From NCBI GenBank assembly GCA_016932255.1, contig JAFGDE010000021.1:1-44456 (forward strand): a stretch of DNA of 44,456 nucleotides, written 5' to 3'. Source of the stretch: Candidatus Saganbacteria bacterium. GTDB lineage: Bacteria > Margulisbacteria > WOR-1 > O2-12-FULL-45-9. Made by a program: the position numbers and the translations under genes. Shown one piece after another: positions 40,339 to 44,456 of this stretch. How positions within the stretch are numbered: the first letter of the stretch is position 1; each line of letters begins with the position of its first letter. The notes beneath the pieces were generated by a model that was given only the letters and a program-made list of their open reading frames with translations, searched no databases and was not told the origin of the DNA.

Positions 40339-41345
40339 AAATATTAGTAACCGGCGGCGCTGGTTTTATCGGCAGTAATTTTGTCCATTATATTCTGGCC
40401 AATTATCCTGATGACCAGGTCATCAATTTTGATAAGCTGACCTATGCCGGCAATTTAGACAATCTCAAGGATGTCGAGAAGGACCGGCGCTATAAGTTCT
40501 TTAAGGGAGATATCTGCGATGCTGAGGCGGTTGCCAAAGCCTTGACCCTGGTAGATAAGGTCGATGCGATCGTCAACTTTGCCGCTGAAAGCCACGTTGA
40601 CCGCTCGATCCTGGCCGGCGGAGAGTTCGTCCAGACGGATGTTTTCGGCACTTATGTTCTGCTGGAAACAGTTAAGAAGCACAGAATAGGCCGTTACGTT
40701 CACATCTCGACCGATGAGGTCTATGGCAGCATTGAGCAGGGCTCCTTTACCGAGGAATCCCCCATAAAACCTAATTCGCCGTATTCGGCTTCCAAGGCGG
40801 GCGGCGACCTTCAGGTCAGGGCTTATTACAAGACCCACAACCTGCCTGTGATCATTACCAGGGCTTCAAACAATTACGGGCCATATCATTTTCCGGAAAA
40901 GATCATTCCCTTGTTCATTACCAATGCGATCCAAGACAAGCCGGTCCCTTTGTATGGCGACGGCAGGAACGTGCGCGATTGGCTGTATGTTGAGGACCAT
41001 TGTTCCGGTATTGACACTGTCCTGCGGCAGGGTAAGGTCGGGGAGATATACAATATCGGCGGCGAAAGCGAGGTCTCCAATATCGAATTGACCAAGCTGA
41101 TCCTGAAGAAACTGGGCAAACCTGAAAGCCTGATCAAACCTGTGGCCGATAGACCGGGACATGACCGGCGCTATTCTCTGGAGTGCTCGAAATTGAAAGA
41201 ACTTGGCTGGAACCAGAAGACATCCTTTGAAGCAGGGATCGATAAGACCATCAGCTGGTTCCAGGAAAACGAAGCCTGGTGGCGCAAGATCATCGAAAAA
41301 CATCATGAGCACCAGAAATTCCAGCAGGCCTGGTATGGCAGGTAA
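40335..41345 (+). CDS. rmlB: RmlB, dTDP-glucose 4,6-dehydratase
   Basis: Extended short-chain dehydrogenase: NAD-binding VTGGAGFIGSNFV, the RmlB mark DKLTYAGNLDNL, VNFAAESHVDRSI, HISTDEVYGSI, catalytic YSASKAGGD (YxxxK) and NNYGPYHFPEKIIPLFI. Length 336, normal. Makes dTDP-4-keto-6-deoxyglucose. rmlC and rmlD are not in the window, so the final sugar may not be rhamnose, or they lie elsewhere. Confidence 0.95.
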   Translation: MKILVTGGAGFIGSNFVHYILANYPDDQVINFDKLTYAGNLDNLKDVEKDRRYKFFKGDICDAEAVAKALTLVDKVDAIVNFAAESHVDRSILAGGEFVQTDVFGTYVLLETVKKHRIGRYVHISTDEVYGSIEQGSFTEESPIKPNSPYSASKAGGDLQVRAYYKTHNLPVIITRASNNYGPYHFPEKIIPLFITNAIQDKPVPLYGDGRNVRDWLYVEDHCSGIDTVLRQGKVGEIYNIGGESEVSNIELTKLILKKLGKPESLIKPVADRPGHDRRYSLECSKLKELGWNQKTSFEAGIDKTISWFQENEAWWRKIIEKHHEHQKFQQAWYGR

Positions 41346-41348
41346 TAA

Positions 41349-42449
41349 ATGCATGTACTGATCGATGCCAGGATGGTCTCAAAACAGAATTTTGGTATCA
41401 GTCGATATGTCTACGGTTTGATCAGTGCGCTTATCCAGATCGATAAAAAGAATAGATATTCCCTGCTGGTAAAAGATGATTTTCTTGCCCCTCTCATTAA
41501 GGAGCACGACAATTTTTCGCTCGTCAGGGCCAGAGCTAAATGGCTTAGCCTGGCTGAACAATTTGAACTGCCCTGGCTGATAAAAAAGCTTAAGCCTGAT
41601 CTGTTCAATTGTACTATTTCCGTACCGTTTATTTTGCCTTGTCCGACTCTGGTAACAATCCATGATCTGATACATTTAAAATACCCCGAACATTATTCAC
41701 TGCGGCATAAGATCTATTATAGAATATTCTTTCGTTCTATAATAAAAAAATTAAAGGGAATAATCACGGTTTCTGAAGCATCTCGGAAAGACATTGCTTA
41801 TTATTATGCTGTTCCTGAAACGGAGATCGATATTGCCCGACCTGCGGTCGGGGCAGAATTTCATAAAATAATGGATAAAACAGAGGTTGATAGATTCAAG
41901 AAAGAGCGAGGTTTGCCTGAAAAGTTCATGTTGTATGTAGGGAACCGCAAAAAGCATAAGAACGTGGCCGGGCTGGTCAAGGCCTATGCTCTTTTGCCTG
42001 ACCGGATCAAGGAGCAATACGCGTTGGTCCTGTCCGGAGCGAGCGACCCGGCGCTGGAAGATCTGGCCCGCGGCCAGAAGGTCGCTGACAGGATCCGCTA
42101 TCTCGGCAATATCCTTGATGAGGAATTGCCTCTGGCCTACAATGCTGCCGAGCTTTTTGTCTTTCCGACGCTTTACGAAGGTTTCGGCATGCCGCCCCTG
42201 GAGGCCATGGCTTGCGGCGTTCCTGTGGTCACGTCGAACGTTGCCTCGATCCCCGAGGTCGTTGGTGATGCCGCGGTGCTTGTCGATCCGAAGAATACCC
42301 GAGAGCTGGCTGAGGCCATGGCCCGTGTGCTGGAAAATGGCGATCTGAAAGCGCAGCTTCGGAGCAGGGCGCTTGAACAAGCCAGGCGCTTTACCTGGGA
42401 AGAATGTGCACAGAACACGTTAAGAACCTATCAGGAGGCATTAACGTGA
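41349..42449 (+). CDS. GT4-family glycosyltransferase, 366 aa
   Basis: GT-B fold, family 4: VLIDARMVSKQNFGISRYVYGLI at the N-terminus, FMLYVGNRKKHKNVAGLVKAYALL for the second Rossmann domain, and the donor-site ELFVFPTLYEGFGMPPLEAMACGVPVVTSNVASIPEVVGDAAVLVDP with the E-x7-E pair (segments). Mannosyl- or rhamnosyltransferase-like by resemblance. Follows rmlB by three bases, so it likely builds surface polysaccharide. Overlaps the next gene by four bases (GTGA). The stretch 41600-41890 reads AT-richer than its flanks. Confidence 0.9.
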   Translation: MHVLIDARMVSKQNFGISRYVYGLISALIQIDKKNRYSLLVKDDFLAPLIKEHDNFSLVRARAKWLSLAEQFELPWLIKKLKPDLFNCTISVPFILPCPTLVTIHDLIHLKYPEHYSLRHKIYYRIFFRSIIKKLKGIITVSEASRKDIAYYYAVPETEIDIARPAVGAEFHKIMDKTEVDRFKKERGLPEKFMLYVGNRKKHKNVAGLVKAYALLPDRIKEQYALVLSGASDPALEDLARGQKVADRIRYLGNILDEELPLAYNAAELFVFPTLYEGFGMPPLEAMACGVPVVTSNVASIPEVVGDAAVLVDPKNTRELAEAMARVLENGDLKAQLRSRALEQARRFTWEECAQNTLRTYQEALT

Positions 42450-43543
42450 AGAAAAAGATACTGGTTTTCCATTATGCGAGAAGTTATGGCGGCGGAGATG
42501 TTTTTCTGGAAAGCTTATTGCCTGAGCTGGCGCCAAAATATGATCTTGTCCTGGCGACGGTCTATCCCGAGCACATATCCGCTAAATTGCGCGACCGCAA
42601 TATTGTCATTCCTGTCTATCGTATCCCGCTGAAGAACCCGTTGCTGCTATTCGGCATTTTCTCTTTTTGGTCACTCCTCAGTAAGGAGAAGATCGATCTT
42701 GTTTTTGTCCAGGACATTGCCCTGAGCCTCTATGTCAGGTTCTTTCAGCTGTTTGACCGGTCTTTGCAACAGGTCCTTGAGATAACGGCGAACTTCCGCC
42801 ACTTCAAATATAAGTTACCGCTGGCCAGGACCCTGGTCTCGTTCTTCAACAGGATATCGCAGCGGCAAGTGGCGAAATTTGTTTGCGTTTCCGATTATCT
42901 GGTCGCTGCTTTAAAAATAGAAGGCGTCGCGCCGTCCCTGATAGAGTTGATCTATAACGGCGTGCCTGTCTGTGATGCCTTGTCCAGGCCGCCCGGCCAA
43001 AAATTCCGGGTAGGGTTCATCGGCCGGTTATCTTATGAAAAAGGTATCGATATCTATCTGGAAATAGCGCAGAAATATCAGGACAGGCAAGACCTTGCCG
43101 AGTTCCATGTTTTTGGTGACGGGCCGATGGCCGGCCTGGTCAGGCAGGCCGAGCAGCAGTTTCCCGGGCTGGTCATCTACCACGGCTTTGTTAAGGATGT
43201 CCTCAGGCAGCACGATCTTGACCTGGTGATCATGCCATCGCGCGACGAGGGCCTGCCGTATACCGCCCTGGAATGCATGGCTTACGGGATTCCTTTGCTG
43301 GCCGCCTCTGCCGGTGGATTGCCGGACCTGATCAAGGATGGCGAGAACGGCCTGCTTTGCCGGATCGGCGATGTTGACGGTTTTGCGTGCTCGCTCGATC
43401 GTTTGGCTGCTGAGCCTGGCCTAAGGTTGGCCCTGGCTGAGCGGGCCGGCGAGTCTGTCTGCAACAAGTTTAGCCTGGAAAAAATGTTGTCGAGTTATGA
43501 GCGGCTCTTCAAAGATCTTCTGTCGTTGTCTCAGCTGTCCTGA
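42446..43543 (+). CDS. GT4-family glycosyltransferase, 365 aa
   Basis: GT-B fold: N-terminal KKKILVFHYARSYGGGDVFLESLLPELAP, central FRVGFIGRLSYEKGIDIYLEIAQKYQ, and donor site LDLVIMPSRDEGLPYTALECMAYGIPLLAASAGGLPDLIKDGENGLL. I choose the GTG at 42446 with CAGGAGGC upstream and GTGA coupling to the previous gene, not the ATG at 42404 inside it. Its 3' end overlaps the convergent aldolase gene by 35 bases. The acceptor is unknown. Confidence 0.9.
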   Translation: MKKKILVFHYARSYGGGDVFLESLLPELAPKYDLVLATVYPEHISAKLRDRNIVIPVYRIPLKNPLLLFGIFSFWSLLSKEKIDLVFVQDIALSLYVRFFQLFDRSLQQVLEITANFRHFKYKLPLARTLVSFFNRISQRQVAKFVCVSDYLVAALKIEGVAPSLIELIYNGVPVCDALSRPPGQKFRVGFIGRLSYEKGIDIYLEIAQKYQDRQDLAEFHVFGDGPMAGLVRQAEQQFPGLVIYHGFVKDVLRQHDLDLVIMPSRDEGLPYTALECMAYGIPLLAASAGGLPDLIKDGENGLLCRIGDVDGFACSLDRLAAEPGLRLALAERAGESVCNKFSLEKMLSSYERLFKDLLSLSQLS

Positions 43544-44123
43544 GGGCCTCGACCGCAAGTTTTCCAGCCGCTGACATGTTCTGTCCGAGAGAAACAAAAC
43601 CATGGTCCTTGAGGATGAAGAGGTCGTGCTCCAGGGCGAGGGGCAGGGCCGCCTCGACCAGTGCCAGGCTGCCGTAAGGCTCTTCACGTTCCGTGGCCGG
43701 AATGTCCATTCTTTTTCCGCTGCTCAGGATCTCTTTGCTGTGTCCGTGAAAAATAGCGTTAATGTCCGGTCTGCGGCTGTAGATCATGGAATGAAGCAGG
43801 CTTTCCGATGAAGGCGGCCTTTTGCCGTTAGCCTTGACCACCATGTTCTTCAGATCGACATCGATGACCTCGACGAAACGATCGTCCGGCAGATCTTCCT
43901 TGAGGGCCAGGGCCGAGGCCGTGATAATGAACTGGTCCGAACCTGCCGCAGGTCTGAAGCTTAGGTTGCCGTAGGAGCCGCCGGGATAGAGCGGGGCGAG
44001 GTCCAGCCGATGGAATTCCGAACACCAGTGCTTCAGTTCCTGGAGCAGGGGGTCGTTCGGCGCCTCGCGCTTAAGGAATTCGATCTTGAACTTGGGGGCG
44101 ACCTTTTGGCCGTTTTCTGTCAT
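43509..44123 (-). CDS. Class II aldolase/adducin-family enzyme, probably methylthioribulose-phosphate processing
   Basis: The family marks are [10 protein letters not shown], the zinc pair HGHS preceded by INAIF, the catalytic region [15 protein letters not shown] and the third ligand in [10 protein letters not shown]. Length 204. Overlap with mtnA (ATGA) places it in methylthioribose salvage, where either the dehydratase MtnB or the class II aldolase of the DHAP shunt acts after MtnA. The sequence alone does not separate the two; fuculose-phosphate aldolase is a less likely third reading. Confidence 0.8.
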   Translation of the reverse strand: MTENGQKVAPKFKIEFLKREAPNDPLLQELKHWCSEFHRLDLAPLYPGGSYGNLSFRPAAGSDQFIITASALALKEDLPDDRFVEVIDVDLKNMVVKANGKRPPSSESLLHSMIYSRRPDINAIFHGHSKEILSSGKRMDIPATEREEPYGSLALVEAALPLALEHDLFILKDHGFVSLGQNMSAAGKLAVEALRTAETTTEDL

Positions 44124-44456
44124 TGGAGCAGTTCCCTGATAGCTTGTGCGTCGGCTTTGACAATGCCTTTTTCTGTGATAATGCCGGTGATATATTTGGC
44201 CGGCGTTACGTCAAAGGCTGGGTTCAGAGCTGTTGCGCCAGGCGCGCAGACAAGGACAGTCTGGAGCTTGCCGTCCTTGGCGGGTCCGGTCTGGTACAGA
44301 ACCTCATCGGCCGAACGTTCTTCTATGGGGATCTCACTGCCGCTTTTGCAGTTAAGGTCAAAGGTCGAACTAGGGGCCGCGATATAGAACGGGATGCCGA
44401 ATTCCTTGGCCGCGATCGCTTTTTCCAGCGTGCCGATCTTGTTGGCTGTGTCGCCG
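44120..44456 (-). CDS. mtnA: MtnA, methylthioribose-1-phosphate isomerase, C-terminal part
   Basis: Partial: 112 residues to the stop are visible, the rest lies beyond the window edge. [52 protein letters not shown] and [22 protein letters not shown] are diagnostic of the eIF2B-like MtnA family. It converts methylthioribose-1-phosphate to methylthioribulose-1-phosphate; the next enzyme is encoded immediately downstream with coupled translation. Confidence 0.93.
   Translation of the reverse strand, partial: GDTANKIGTLEKAIAAKEFGIPFYIAAPSSTFDLNCKSGSEIPIEERSADEVLYQTGPAKDGKLQTVLVCAPGATALNPAFDVTPAKYITGIITEKGIVKADAQAIRELLQ

Noticed and set aside
1-44456. Insertion sequences, prophage, tRNA or rRNA genes
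   Set aside because: I read both strands for transposase, integrase and tRNA/rRNA signatures and saw none.

Overview
The window comes from an uncultivated, rod-shaped, diderm (Gram-negative type) bacterium. The evidence is an MreB-MreC-MreD-PBP2 elongation operon together with flagellar L-ring and P-ring genes (flgH, flgI), which need an outer membrane and peptidoglycan. The gene order matches no model organism I recognise, and the GC content is moderate (roughly 50-55 % by eye). Degenerate heptanucleotide arrays recall the short tandem repeats of heterocystous cyanobacteria. A deep lineage related to Cyanobacteria (for example Margulisbacteria/WOR-1 type) is a guess I hold only weakly. I saw no rRNA, tRNA, insertion sequence, prophage or CRISPR array.

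Layout. (1) 1-9580, plus strand: a block of mostly unrecognised, polar, Ser/Gln/Glu-rich, often coiled-coil proteins, one glycosyltransferase-TPR protein and one EF-hand protein of 720 residues. Three transcription units here start at promoters resembling the flagellar sigma-28 (FliA) consensus, all with the same spacing. (2) 9577-12784, minus strand: a kinase-like protein, a methyltransferase and an unknown 472-residue protein, divergent from a second methyltransferase at 12858. (3) 13948-16230, minus strand: hisA, hisH and a ROK-family sugar kinase. (4) A 311-base gap that may hold a structured RNA. (5) 16542-22219: SPOR-domain protein, mreB, mreC, mreD, mrdA, and rplY with its own promoter. 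(6) 22242-34982: a fourth sigma-28-like promoter, a FliK-like protein and a FlhB C-terminal-domain protein, then from a perfect sigma-70 promoter the basal-body operon flgF-flgG-flgA-flgH-flgI-flgJ-fliA-flgB-flgC-fliE-fliF-fliG-fliH-fliI-fliJ. (7) 34983-39528: rpmB (minus), recG, rsmD, coaD, a Gln-rich protein and rph. (8) 39619-43543: rmlA, rmlB and two GT4 glycosyltransferases (surface polysaccharide). (9) 43509 to the end, minus strand: a class II aldolase-family enzyme and mtnA (methylthioribose salvage).

How the parts may work together. The basal-body operon encodes rod, rings, MS ring, export ATPase and the sigma factor FliA, but no flagellin, hook or motor gene lies in the window, and its FliG lacks the torque-generating C-terminal domain. 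The FliA-type promoters I can see drive a FliK-like protein and a set of unrecognised small polar proteins, not flagellin. The simplest reading is a flagellar-type export system whose late regulon is a family of undescribed substrates, possibly glycosylated by the GT2-TPR protein. Whether this is an unusual flagellum or a repurposed secretion machine cannot be settled from this window.

Genome-style features of note: (a) a family of five hairpin repeats (core AACCTGNGNNTGAAC) whose stem base pairs change in concert; (b) four arrays of degenerate 7-base units, each with a different unit, one inside recG; (c) six promoters whose -10 box lies 6-10 bases from the start codon, implying leaderless or nearly leaderless mRNAs; (d) four convergent gene pairs with abutting or overlapping stop codons and no room for terminators.
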